A DNA stretch of 64,000 nt from Myxococcus stipitatus (GTDB lineage Bacteria; Myxococcota; Myxococcia; Myxococcales; Myxococcaceae). A program made the position numbers and the translations under genes. The notes below the pieces were generated by a model. That model saw nothing but the letters and a program-made list of their open reading frames with translations, searched no databases and was not told where the DNA came from. The stretch is taken from positions 434,001 to 498,000 of the forward strand of contig NZ_JAKCFI010000005.1 of assembly GCF_021412625.1 (NCBI RefSeq). The letters are read 5' to 3'. Below, one piece after another: positions 37,262 to 47,179 of the stretch; within the stretch, counting starts at the first letter, position 1; each line of letters starts with the position of its first letter.

Positions 37262-38782
37262 ATGCACAAGGAGCCCATCATCGGCATCGACCTCGGCACG
37301 ACCAACTCGTGCGCGGCGATCGTCGAGGACAGCGGGAACGTCAAGCTCATCCCCTACAAGGGGGGCGAGTACACCATCCCCTCGATCTTCGCGATCGACG
37401 ACAAGGGGAACGAGCTCATCGGCTACGAGGCCAAGCGCCAGTGGCAGCTCAACCCACGAAACACCGTCTATGGCGCCAAGCGCCTGGTGGGCCGGGGGTT
37501 CGGCAGCGACGTCGTGGAGACGATGAAGAAGGTCGTGGCGTACAACATGCGCCCCGGCAAGAAGAACGACGTCACGCTCGACGTGGGCAAGAAGGAGTTC
37601 ACGCTCCAGGAGGTGAGCGCGAAGATCCTCGGGAAGATCCGCGAGGTCGCGTCCAACTACCTGAAGATGCCCATCAAGCGCGCGGTGGTGACGGTGCCGG
37701 CCTACTTCAACGACCGGCAGCGCCAGTCGGTGAAGGACGCGGGCAAGCTCATCGACCTGGACGTGGTGCGCATCATCAACGAGCCCACCGCGGCGGCGCT
37801 CGCCTACGGCGTGGGCAAGGGCCTCAAGGAGAAGGTCGTCATCTACGACCTGGGCGGCGGCACCTTCGACGTCTCCATCATCGAGATCCGCGACCGCGTC
37901 TTCGAGGTGAAGTCCACCGGCGGTGACGTGTTCCTGGGCGGCATCGACTTCGACAACGCCATCATCCACCACGTCCTCAAGGACTTCGCGGCCAAGACGG
38001 GCATCGACCTGGCCACGGACCCGGTGGCCATGCAGCGCATCAAGGACCTGGCCGAGCGCACGAAGATCGACCTGTCCGCGCGCGACGAGGTCCCCTTCAA
38101 CATCCCCTTCATCACGATGACGTCCCAGGGCCAGCCCCTGAACATCGAGATGAAGTTCACGCGCAAGATGCTGGAGCAGCTCACCAACCACCTGGTGGAC
38201 CGCACGCTGCAGATGGTGGCGCGCGTGCTGGTGGACTCGGGGTTGTCCACGAAGGACATCGACGAGGTGATGCTGGTGGGCGGCCAGACGCGCATGCCCG
38301 TCGTCCAGGACCGGCTGACCAAGTTCTTCGGCAAGCCGCCCAGCAAGGGCGTGCACCCGGACGAGGCGGTGGCCATCGGCGCGGCGCTCTACGCGCACTC
38401 GCTCCAGGACGACACCAACCTGCGCATCCAGCTGCTCGACGTGATTCCCATGGCCATCGGCCTGGAGAAGGCCGGCGGCGCGTTCCACGTCGTCTTCCCG
38501 CGCAACGCCCCCATCCCCAACGCCAAGCAGCTGCTGGCCACGACGAGCATGGACAACCAGACCGAGCTGGCCATGCGCATCTACCAGGGTGACCACGAGG
38601 TGGTCGCGCGCAACGACATGCTCGGCGAGTTCACCTTCTCCGGCATCCAACAGGCCCGCGCGGGCGGCGTGCAGGTGGAGATCACCTTCGACGTCAACGT
38701 CGAGGGCATCCTCACCATGCGCGCCCGCGACCCGGCCACCGGCCGCGAGATGAAGACCACGGTGCGCGTCACGCAGAGCTGA
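37262..38782 (+). CDS. Hsp70 (DnaK)-family protein without the lid
   Basis: A 506-residue Hsp70. The nucleotide-binding domain is complete: IGIDLGTTNSCAAI, VPAYFNDRQRQSVKDAG, DLGGGTFDVSI and VGGQTRMP. The beta-sandwich substrate domain follows to the end (DVNVEGILTMRARDPATG). The helical lid of about 100-120 residues is missing and the stop is normal, so this is a shortened family form and not a truncation by mutation. M. xanthus has several DnaK homologues, including SglK and StkA with roles in exopolysaccharide and motility; which this resembles I cannot tell. It is divergent from prkA. Confidence 0.92.
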   Translation: MHKEPIIGIDLGTTNSCAAIVEDSGNVKLIPYKGGEYTIPSIFAIDDKGNELIGYEAKRQWQLNPRNTVYGAKRLVGRGFGSDVVETMKKVVAYNMRPGKKNDVTLDVGKKEFTLQEVSAKILGKIREVASNYLKMPIKRAVVTVPAYFNDRQRQSVKDAGKLIDLDVVRIINEPTAAALAYGVGKGLKEKVVIYDLGGGTFDVSIIEIRDRVFEVKSTGGDVFLGGIDFDNAIIHHVLKDFAAKTGIDLATDPVAMQRIKDLAERTKIDLSARDEVPFNIPFITMTSQGQPLNIEMKFTRKMLEQLTNHLVDRTLQMVARVLVDSGLSTKDIDEVMLVGGQTRMPVVQDRLTKFFGKPPSKGVHPDEAVAIGAALYAHSLQDDTNLRIQLLDVIPMAIGLEKAGGAFHVVFPRNAPIPNAKQLLATTSMDNQTELAMRIYQGDHEVVARNDMLGEFTFSGIQQARAGGVQVEITFDVNVEGILTMRARDPATGREMKTTVRVTQS

Positions 38783-38796
38783 ACCGCCCGTCTGGT

Positions 38797-38821
38797 GAGG
38801 CCGCCCACGCCCGGCGGCCTC
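38797..38821 (+). terminator. Hairpin after the Hsp70-like gene
   Basis: GAGGCCGCC / GGCGGCCTC, a perfect 9-bp stem with a 7-nt loop, lies 14 bp past the stop. Confidence 0.55.
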
Positions 38822-38889
38822 CCACGCCCCCACGACACAGTCATCCCCACGGGGACTCGCATGCCGGGTTCGACGGCGACGCGGCCGGT

Positions 38890-38911
38890 CCGGGCGCCAC
38901 GTCGCGCCCGG
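38890..38911 (-). terminator. Hairpin after the kinase-cyclase gene
   Basis: CCGGGCGC / GCGCCCGG, a perfect 8-bp stem with a 6-nt loop, lies 19 bp beyond the minus-strand stop at 38930. Confidence 0.5.
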
Positions 38912-38929
38912 CGCGGATGACGCGCGTAT

Positions 38930-40939
<2,010 letters not shown>

Positions 40940-41118
40940 GTGTGGGTCGCCCCGAGGGAGCAGGATGATGACACAAGGGGTCCACACCCGGTACTCCGCG
41001 CCAGCCACTCCCTACCCTGCCGGACGGGCGACCGTAACAAGTCCTCATGCATGCGCGTGTTAACGTGCACGTCCCGTTCCCCCCGACTCGCTGCCCCCGC
41101 ACTACCCGTGGAGGCGTC

Positions 41119-43317
41119 ATGCCCGAAGCGACCTTCCCTCCCAGAATCCCCGTCTCCGACCTCCGTCCGGACCTCGACGCGCCGCCGCACGAGCCGGATG
41201 GGACGCAGTATCCAGGCCTCACCGTGCTCCCGGGACCACGGCCCGGCATGCCGCGCAACACGATGACGTCCAACCGGACGCCGTTCGTGAAGGAGCCGCT
41301 CAAGGTGCTCGCCGGCAAGCTGCCGCCGGACCTCCATGGGCACGTGTTCGTCGCGGGCCCGAGCGTCCATGCGGGTTCCCCCGCGCTCGCGTCCGACGGG
41401 CTCGTGTTGCGGCTCGACTTCGACGGCGCGCAGGCCACCTTCAGCTCCAACATCATGGAGACGCCGTCGTACTTCGCGAGGGGGCCGGTCAATGACGGCG
41501 CCACGTCGCGGGGTCCCCTCACCCGCTACCTCAACGAGTTCCGGGACACGACGCTCTCGGACGTCTCCATCGCCCTGGGCGCCCAGGAGGCGCCCAACAC
41601 GGCGCCCTTCCTCGTGGAGGGCGAACGGATGTTGCTGGTGACCACGGACGCGGGCAGGCCGTGGGCCATCCACCCGACGACGCTGAAGCCGTACACGCCG
41701 CTGGGCTACCTGCGCGAGTGGAAGCCCGCCATCTCCACGCCGTGGGCCTTCCCGCTGCTGCAGACGACAGCGCACCCGGCGTTCGCGCCCGAGCCTCCCC
41801 AGCCCATCACCCCGGAGGACGAGTCGCAGCAGAAGCCGCGCCTGTTCTTCACCAACCACGCGCCCAAGTGGCCGCTCGGCGACGGCTGGACGCAGCTGGT
41901 CGCGTGGGACACGTGGGAGAACCGGCTGCACCACTGGGAGTTGATGGACGCGTCCAGCGGCAAGCCGGTGGTCACCCAGTCGCTGCATCAGATCGCCGTC
42001 ACGCGCGACTACGTGGTGCTGCTCGACAGCAACTTCCCGGTGAACTTCTGGAACATCGCGGTGCAGGCCGCGCTGCCAGGCATGAAGCGCGTCCAGCGCT
42101 GGGTGGACATCCTGACGTCCAAGGCGACGTATCCCCAGGCCGTGTTCTGGGTGGTGCGCCGCGCGGACCTGCGGCCTTCACCGGGCACGCTGTCGCGGGA
42201 GAGCCCGCCCAAGGTGCCGGCCTACCGCTTCCAGTCCGGCGGAGGCGGCCTGCACTTCGCGGCGAGGTACGAGAACCCGGATGACGTCATCACGCTGGTG
42301 GCGGGGCACTCGCCGTCCGAGGACCTGTCGCACACCATCCGCGAGGGCGACCTGCTCATCAACGGGAACCGGGCCCAGGCGTATCAGGAGGGCATGCCCA
42401 CGGCCGTTCCGGTGACGCGCAGCTCGTTGGGCGTGCACCGCATCGACATGCGGCGGCTGCGCCTCGAGTCGAAGCTGTACTCGAACGACGACTACACCTG
42501 GGGCCTCACCGTGTTCTCCAACGCGGGCCTCATCAACGGCGAACTGGAGACGAACCTGCGGTTGTTCCTGCGGGAGGTGCCTCGCCCTCCGGGCAACGAC
42601 GGCACGCCGAACTGGGGCATCCCGGACGACCAGCTGGCCATCTACTTCAACTCGGATGGGTTCACGGCGGACATGGTGCCGGAGTACGTGTACCGCCTCT
42701 ACGAGCCCATCGTCGGCAGCCGCGACGGTCTGCCCATCCGCGAGGGGCGCGCCGCCAGCTTCTTCAAGTTCTTCGTCAACACGGGGCGGTTCGAGGGCTA
42801 CGTGCTGCCCACGGGGTGGTTCGGCTTCGCGCCGCAGTTCGTGCCCAGCATCAAGCTGCCGAAGGTGCCCTACTGGAAGGGCTACCTGGTGGCCCTCGTC
42901 GTCTCCGACCCGACGCCGGACCTGCCGCCGGACTCCACCGGAGACGAGGTGTGGATCTTCGACTCGGAGAACCTGGGCAAGGGCCCCATCTGCCGCCTGG
43001 GCAGCAAGAACTTCGACGTGGGCATGACGCTGCACACGACCTTCCTGCCCCCCGGGCTGGGCGACATCCTCACGGGCCACGTGCCCGACGACCCGCCCTA
43101 CAGCGTGGACGTGGCGGAGGACTATGACGTCGACGCGATGGAGAAGACCTACGCGGACTGGCTGCCCGGCCTGTTCCCGCGCGTCCCCGAGGCCCTGTTC
43201 TTCCCCTGGCGGCTCGGCGTGCGCTGGGTGCTGAACTTCCCCAAGCTGCGCAAGGTGTTCGAGCAGTCCGTGTACCCGAACTTCAACGCGCACTCCGGCA
43301 AGCGTCGGCGGGAGTAG
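41119..43317 (+). CDS. Carotenoid oxygenase family protein
   Basis: A 732-residue member of the carotenoid cleavage dioxygenase/RPE65 family, longer than the usual 480-550. Four histidines in family-like settings are candidate iron ligands: His247 (TNHAPKW), His290 (SLHQIAVTRDYVVLLD), His397 (VAGHSPSED) and His639 (LHTTFLPPG). Family enzymes split carotenoids or stilbenes with O2 at a non-haem iron. GGAGG lies 4 nt before the ATG at 41119. A CrtI-type desaturase gene is 2 kb away on the other strand, consistent with carotenoid metabolism. The substrate is unknown. Confidence 0.87.
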   Translation: MPEATFPPRIPVSDLRPDLDAPPHEPDGTQYPGLTVLPGPRPGMPRNTMTSNRTPFVKEPLKVLAGKLPPDLHGHVFVAGPSVHAGSPALASDGLVLRLDFDGAQATFSSNIMETPSYFARGPVNDGATSRGPLTRYLNEFRDTTLSDVSIALGAQEAPNTAPFLVEGERMLLVTTDAGRPWAIHPTTLKPYTPLGYLREWKPAISTPWAFPLLQTTAHPAFAPEPPQPITPEDESQQKPRLFFTNHAPKWPLGDGWTQLVAWDTWENRLHHWELMDASSGKPVVTQSLHQIAVTRDYVVLLDSNFPVNFWNIAVQAALPGMKRVQRWVDILTSKATYPQAVFWVVRRADLRPSPGTLSRESPPKVPAYRFQSGGGGLHFAARYENPDDVITLVAGHSPSEDLSHTIREGDLLINGNRAQAYQEGMPTAVPVTRSSLGVHRIDMRRLRLESKLYSNDDYTWGLTVFSNAGLINGELETNLRLFLREVPRPPGNDGTPNWGIPDDQLAIYFNSDGFTADMVPEYVYRLYEPIVGSRDGLPIREGRAASFFKFFVNTGRFEGYVLPTGWFGFAPQFVPSIKLPKVPYWKGYLVALVVSDPTPDLPPDSTGDEVWIFDSENLGKGPICRLGSKNFDVGMTLHTTFLPPGLGDILTGHVPDDPPYSVDVAEDYDVDAMEKTYADWLPGLFPRVPEALFFPWRLGVRWVLNFPKLRKVFEQSVYPNFNAHSGKRRRE

Positions 43318-43330
43318 GCGGCCGCGGCCC

Positions 43331-43360
43331 GACCCGCCTCGGAGCCCTCCGGGGCGGGTC
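43331..43360 (+). terminator. Strong hairpin after the carotenoid oxygenase gene
   Basis: GACCCGCC pairs with GGCGGGTC around an inner CGGA / TCCG stem with a GCCC loop, 13 bp past the stop. Confidence 0.6.
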
Positions 43361-43581
43361 CATCGCTCGGCGCGAGGCGGCCCGCGCTTCACCGGACGTC
43401 AACGACAGCCGCAGCGCAACTCCTCACACGCGACGCAATCCACCTCATCAATCCCTCGCGGCAACGCCATCGCGCTCGCCGTCACGCTCCAGTCACGCCC
43501 ATGTCCTATCCAGCACCAACGGCGGGGACTCCCCCGGCCGGACGCTGGCAACTGGCGTCCCTCATCTTGGGAGCGTTCAAC

Positions 43582-44574
43582 GTGTTCAAGAAAGCACTGG
43601 TCGCGGCATTGTTCCTGGCCCCAATCGCGAGCAGCGAAGCTCGCGATGGCATCTCGCATGGCAGCGACACGACGGCGGATGTCACGGGTGACGGGCTGGA
43701 CGACTTCATCTATTTCGAGTCGGACCGCACCCTCAAGGTCGCCGCCTCGAACGGGACGACCTTCACCTACAAGACCACGTGGAGCTCGACGGCTTTCGAT
43801 GAGTCCTTTGGCGCCTGGTTCGCGGACGTGACCGGGGACGGGCGAGCCGATGCCATTGGCATTCGAGACTACAATGACGGGACCGCGATCCGGGTCATCG
43901 TCCGCCGTTCGAATGGCTCGTCATTCCTCCCCGAGGAGGAGTGGTACAACGAGACCGGTTGGAGTGGTTGGACCCGGTTCGACTTCAAGGACGTCACGGG
44001 CGACGGCAAGGCCGACTTCATCCTGAACCGCAACATTCCGGGGGGCGATGGCCTCAACGTCGCCATCTCGAATGGAAATGGCTTCAACACCCGGACCGCG
44101 TGGACGCTCGACGCGGTCGTCGCCGACCGGGAGATCTACTACGAAGACGTGACGGGCGATGGCAAGGCGGACGCCGTCGTCCACCACGTCAACAGCATCC
44201 TGGTGCGCCCGTCGACGGGGACCTCGTTCGGTCCGGAGTCGACATGGCTCTCGGTGGCCTTCAATGGCACCAAGGGCGTGTGGGTCTCCGATGTCACGGG
44301 TGATGGGCGGGCGGATTTCATCGTCGAGAACGCGGATGGCGTCCAGGTCCGAGCCTCGAGTGGAACGTCGTTCCTCGGCAGCGGCTATTGGACCGCCCCG
44401 CTGGGAGGGAACCTCCCGACGTGGATCGCCCGAGTGAACAACGACAACAGGAGCGACATCATCTATCGCTACTACCTGCTCCAGAACTGCATCCCGCAGC
44501 CGACGTGCAATGGCTGGGGTCGGGTCCGCCACTCGGACGGCGCGACCTTCCTCTCGACGGTCCACTGGTACTGA
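43582..44574 (+). CDS. Secreted FG-GAP/VCBS-type repeat protein
   Basis: A 330-residue exported protein starting at GTG 43582, which has GGGAG 8 nt upstream and gives the clean signal peptide MFKKALVAALFLAPIASSEA. An in-frame ATG at 43501 would prepend a less likely leader. The mature protein has five DVTGDG-type calcium-binding turns (for example DVTGDGRADAIGI and DVTGDGKADFIL) about 45-60 residues apart, typical of a beta-propeller. Such proteins bind surfaces or carbohydrates, or form adhesin parts. Its codon use is somewhat less GC-biased than that of its neighbours, hinting at horizontal origin; no numerical test was done. Confidence 0.85.
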   Translation: MFKKALVAALFLAPIASSEARDGISHGSDTTADVTGDGLDDFIYFESDRTLKVAASNGTTFTYKTTWSSTAFDESFGAWFADVTGDGRADAIGIRDYNDGTAIRVIVRRSNGSSFLPEEEWYNETGWSGWTRFDFKDVTGDGKADFILNRNIPGGDGLNVAISNGNGFNTRTAWTLDAVVADREIYYEDVTGDGKADAVVHHVNSILVRPSTGTSFGPESTWLSVAFNGTKGVWVSDVTGDGRADFIVENADGVQVRASSGTSFLGSGYWTAPLGGNLPTWIARVNNDNRSDIIYRYYLLQNCIPQPTCNGWGRVRHSDGATFLSTVHWY

Positions 44575-44587
44575 CGACCGCCTCACG

Positions 44588-44622
44588 CGAGCCGCCCGCC
44601 GTCCCAGGCGTCGGGCGGCTCG
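44588..44622. terminator. Hairpin between convergent genes
   Basis: CGAGCCGCCCG / CGGGCGGCTCG, a perfect 11-bp stem with a 13-nt loop, lies between the stops at 44574 and 44633. Confidence 0.6.
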
Positions 44623-44632
44623 TGGGGACTCT

Positions 44633-45457
44633 TCAGTCATCCGCGGCGATACGGGCCATCACGGCCCGCGCGGCCGCCTCGAAGTGGGCGTCCGGGACGG
44701 AAGCGAGGACCTCGTCGCGCCCTCCTCTCACCCACGTCCATGCGCGGCCGAGCTTCGTCACCAGCCCCAGCGAGCCGTCCCCCAACCGCGCGATGAAGTG
44801 ACGCGCCTGCCGTCCACCGTCGGCGCTTCGCCAGAGGACCTCGGCCACCTCCGGGACGGGAGTCCGCGCCGGCAGTCGCACCTCGATGGCCGCGCGACAC
44901 TCCAGCCGCAGCAGGCGCGCATCGAGCTCCCGGAGGAAGTCCCGCACGGACATCCCGGTCCCCGGCGGGGCCTCTCGCAGGAAGTCGATGACACGAACCA
45001 CCGCGGGGGCGAGGTGCGAGAGGAGGTTCGTGCCCCGCGCCATCGCCACGGCGGTCCCCGCGGCGAGCCGCAGCACCGCCACCGGCGTCGGGTCCGAAGG
45101 GCCCGGCTTCGAGTCCATCAGCAACCGCTGGCACAGTCGCCCCGCGCGGCTCGTCGGCCCTTGCCCTCGCCCCAGGGCCTGGAGCTCCGCGGGAGGAAGG
45201 CGCTGAGCGCGCGCCAGGAAGGCACGCACGTCGCCCGTGATGCGCTTGCCCAGCCCCAGGTCGAAGACTCCGGAGAGCGAAGGCTCGAGCAACGACGCGA
45301 ACCAGAGCCCCAGCTCGACCAGCCCGGCCGGGGGACACACCGGGGCCGGCCCCCCGAGCGCGAAGGGACCTGGAGGACGCTCGGCCGGAAGCGCGGCGTC
45401 GAGCGCCGCCCTCAGGAGGGCGTGACATGACGAAGGCGTGTCATCGGCGCCCGTCAT
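44633..45457 (-). CDS. Unknown protein coupled to the CrtI-like desaturase
   Basis: A 274-residue protein, Ala/Arg/Leu-rich and mainly helical, with no signal peptide, transmembrane helix or motif I recognise. Its ATG at 45457 overlaps the stop of the desaturase gene (ATGA), so the two are co-translated. The C-terminal half has a mixed alpha/beta pattern (AIEVRLPARTPVPEVAEVLW). A role in carotenoid metabolism can only be inferred from this coupling. Confidence 0.7.
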   Translation of the reverse strand: MTGADDTPSSCHALLRAALDAALPAERPPGPFALGGPAPVCPPAGLVELGLWFASLLEPSLSGVFDLGLGKRITGDVRAFLARAQRLPPAELQALGRGQGPTSRAGRLCQRLLMDSKPGPSDPTPVAVLRLAAGTAVAMARGTNLLSHLAPAVVRVIDFLREAPPGTGMSVRDFLRELDARLLRLECRAAIEVRLPARTPVPEVAEVLWRSADGGRQARHFIARLGDGSLGLVTKLGRAWTWVRGGRDEVLASVPDAHFEAAARAVMARIAADD

Positions 45458-47016
45458 CCCGCGTGACTCCGCGCCGCCGCGAGCCTCCCGTCGGGGCTCA
45501 GCCGCTCCGTCATCACCTGGTCGACGATCTTCGCCGAGCACAGCACCGCGGGCAGCCCCGCTCCCGGGTGCGTCCCCGCCCCCACCAGGAAGAGGCGCTC
45601 CACGTCCTCGCTCCGCGCCTGCGCGCGCAGGAACGTCGTCTGGAGCAGCGTCGGCGCGAAGCTGAACGCGGCTCCCCGGTACGAGCGCAGCTCGTCTCGG
45701 AAGCCGTCGGGGGTGAAGATCCGCGACGTCACCACCTGGGCGCCCAGCCCCGGGAGCACCGTGCGCGACAGTCGCTCCTCCAGCTCGCGCCGGAACGACT
45801 CCGCGCGCAGCGGCCACTCCGAGACATCCCCCAGATGCGGGACGGGGGCGAGGACGTAGAAGGCATCACACCCCGGAGGCGCCAGGCCGGGGTCCGTCGC
45901 GGTGGGACGGTGCAGGTACAGCAGCGGCTCCTCGACCGGCGCGCCGGCTCCCGAGGACAGGCGCTCGAACATCCCCCGGAAGTCCCGGCCGAACAGCAGC
46001 GTGTGATGGGCCACCTCGGGATACTGGCGTCGCGTCCCGAAGTACCAGAGGAACACGCTCATGGAGTAACGCGCGCGCTGGATGCGTGCGTCCGTCCAAT
46101 GCGTGCGTACGCCGCGCGGCAAGAGGTAGCGGTACGTCCAGGCCGCGTCCGCGTTCGACACCACCGCGTCGGCGGAGAGCCACGCCCCTCCGCTCAAGCG
46201 CACGCCCGTGGCACGGCGCCCCTCGACGGTGATCTCCGTCACGTCACAGCCGTAACGGACCTCTCCGCCCAGGGACTCCAGCAACGACACGAGCCCCCGG
46301 ACCAGGGCCCCCGTCCCGCCCACGGGGAAGAAGCCGCCCCAGCGGCGTTCGACGAACTGGATGGACGTGTACACCGCGCTCGCGGGCGCGAACGGGCTGC
46401 CTCCGATGAGCAGCGGATGGAAGCTGAGCGCCTGGCGAAGCCGCTCGTCCCGCACGTGCCGGGACACCAGGCCGTGCATCGAGCGGTAGGCCTCCTCGCG
46501 CACCAGCGTGGACGTGAAGGGCACGAGGCTCAGCACATGGGGCACCGGCGAGCTCATCAACGGGCCGATGCCCGCCTCGTACATCCGCGCCACTCGGGCG
46601 CTCAGCGCCAGGTAGCCCGCCTCGTCCGACGGAGACAGCCGACGCACCGACTCCCGCATCGCCTCGCTGTCGCTGTGGTAGTCGAACGTTGAGCCGTCCG
46701 GGAAGCGCATCCGGTACAGCGGCGTCACCGGGCGGAGCACCACGTGGTCCGACATCCGCTGGCCCGCCAGCGCCCACAGCTCCTCCAGCAGCTGGGGACA
46801 GGTGATGACGGTGGGCCCCGCATCGAAGGTGAAGCCCTCTTGCTCGAAGACATTGGCGCGTCCGCCGGGCCCCTGCCGGCGCTCCAGCACGGTGACACGA
46901 AAGCCCCGGGCGGCCAGCCGTATCGCCGCCGCCAATCCACCGAAGCCACTGCCGATGACGAGCACGCGCCCGCCGTCTCGGGGAGTGTCGGGAGCTACCC
47001 TGGCCAATGGTCTCAT
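45454..47016 (-). CDS. Phytoene-desaturase (CrtI)-like FAD oxidoreductase
   Basis: A 520-residue flavoprotein with an N-terminal dinucleotide fold (VLVIGSGFGGLAAAIRLA, then GPGGRANVFEQEGFTFDAGP) and the CrtI C-terminal signature FLVGAGTHPGAGLPAVL. Family members desaturate, isomerise or oxidise carotenoids at the membrane. The start is uncertain: the ATG at 47016 is taken because the glycine motif follows at the usual distance; a GTG at 47064 would add 16 residues. Neither has a clear ribosome site, so a leaderless transcript is possible. A carotenoid oxygenase gene lies nearby. Confidence 0.85.
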   Translation of the reverse strand: MRPLARVAPDTPRDGGRVLVIGSGFGGLAAAIRLAARGFRVTVLERRQGPGGRANVFEQEGFTFDAGPTVITCPQLLEELWALAGQRMSDHVVLRPVTPLYRMRFPDGSTFDYHSDSEAMRESVRRLSPSDEAGYLALSARVARMYEAGIGPLMSSPVPHVLSLVPFTSTLVREEAYRSMHGLVSRHVRDERLRQALSFHPLLIGGSPFAPASAVYTSIQFVERRWGGFFPVGGTGALVRGLVSLLESLGGEVRYGCDVTEITVEGRRATGVRLSGGAWLSADAVVSNADAAWTYRYLLPRGVRTHWTDARIQRARYSMSVFLWYFGTRRQYPEVAHHTLLFGRDFRGMFERLSSGAGAPVEEPLLYLHRPTATDPGLAPPGCDAFYVLAPVPHLGDVSEWPLRAESFRRELEERLSRTVLPGLGAQVVTSRIFTPDGFRDELRSYRGAAFSFAPTLLQTTFLRAQARSEDVERLFLVGAGTHPGAGLPAVLCSAKIVDQVMTERLSPDGRLAAARSHAG

Positions 47017-47102
47017 CACCGGATGGGTTGCATCGCACACCCTGGGCGGAGGCTCCAGTATCACCGAGCAGGCAACCCCACTGACAGGTAGTCCTCGCGG
47101 TG

Positions 47103-47131
47103 TTGCGAGCCCTTGGAGCCACGGCTAGCCT
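47103..47131 (+). promoter_or_regulatory. Candidate promoter of the giant histidine kinase gene
   Basis: TTGCGA (47103-47108) and TAGCCT (47126-47131) are separated by 17 bp, about 50 bp before the ATG. The match to consensus is only moderate. Confidence 0.25.
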
Positions 47132-47179
47132 CCACCGACCAAAGGGGGGTGCGGCGCCCCTGCGCGCACGGGTTCAGCA

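Noticed and set aside
36935-38833. In-frame extension of prkA toward 38833
   Set aside because: It runs through the Hsp70-like gene in antisense. GAGGAG before the GTG at 36934 sets the true start.
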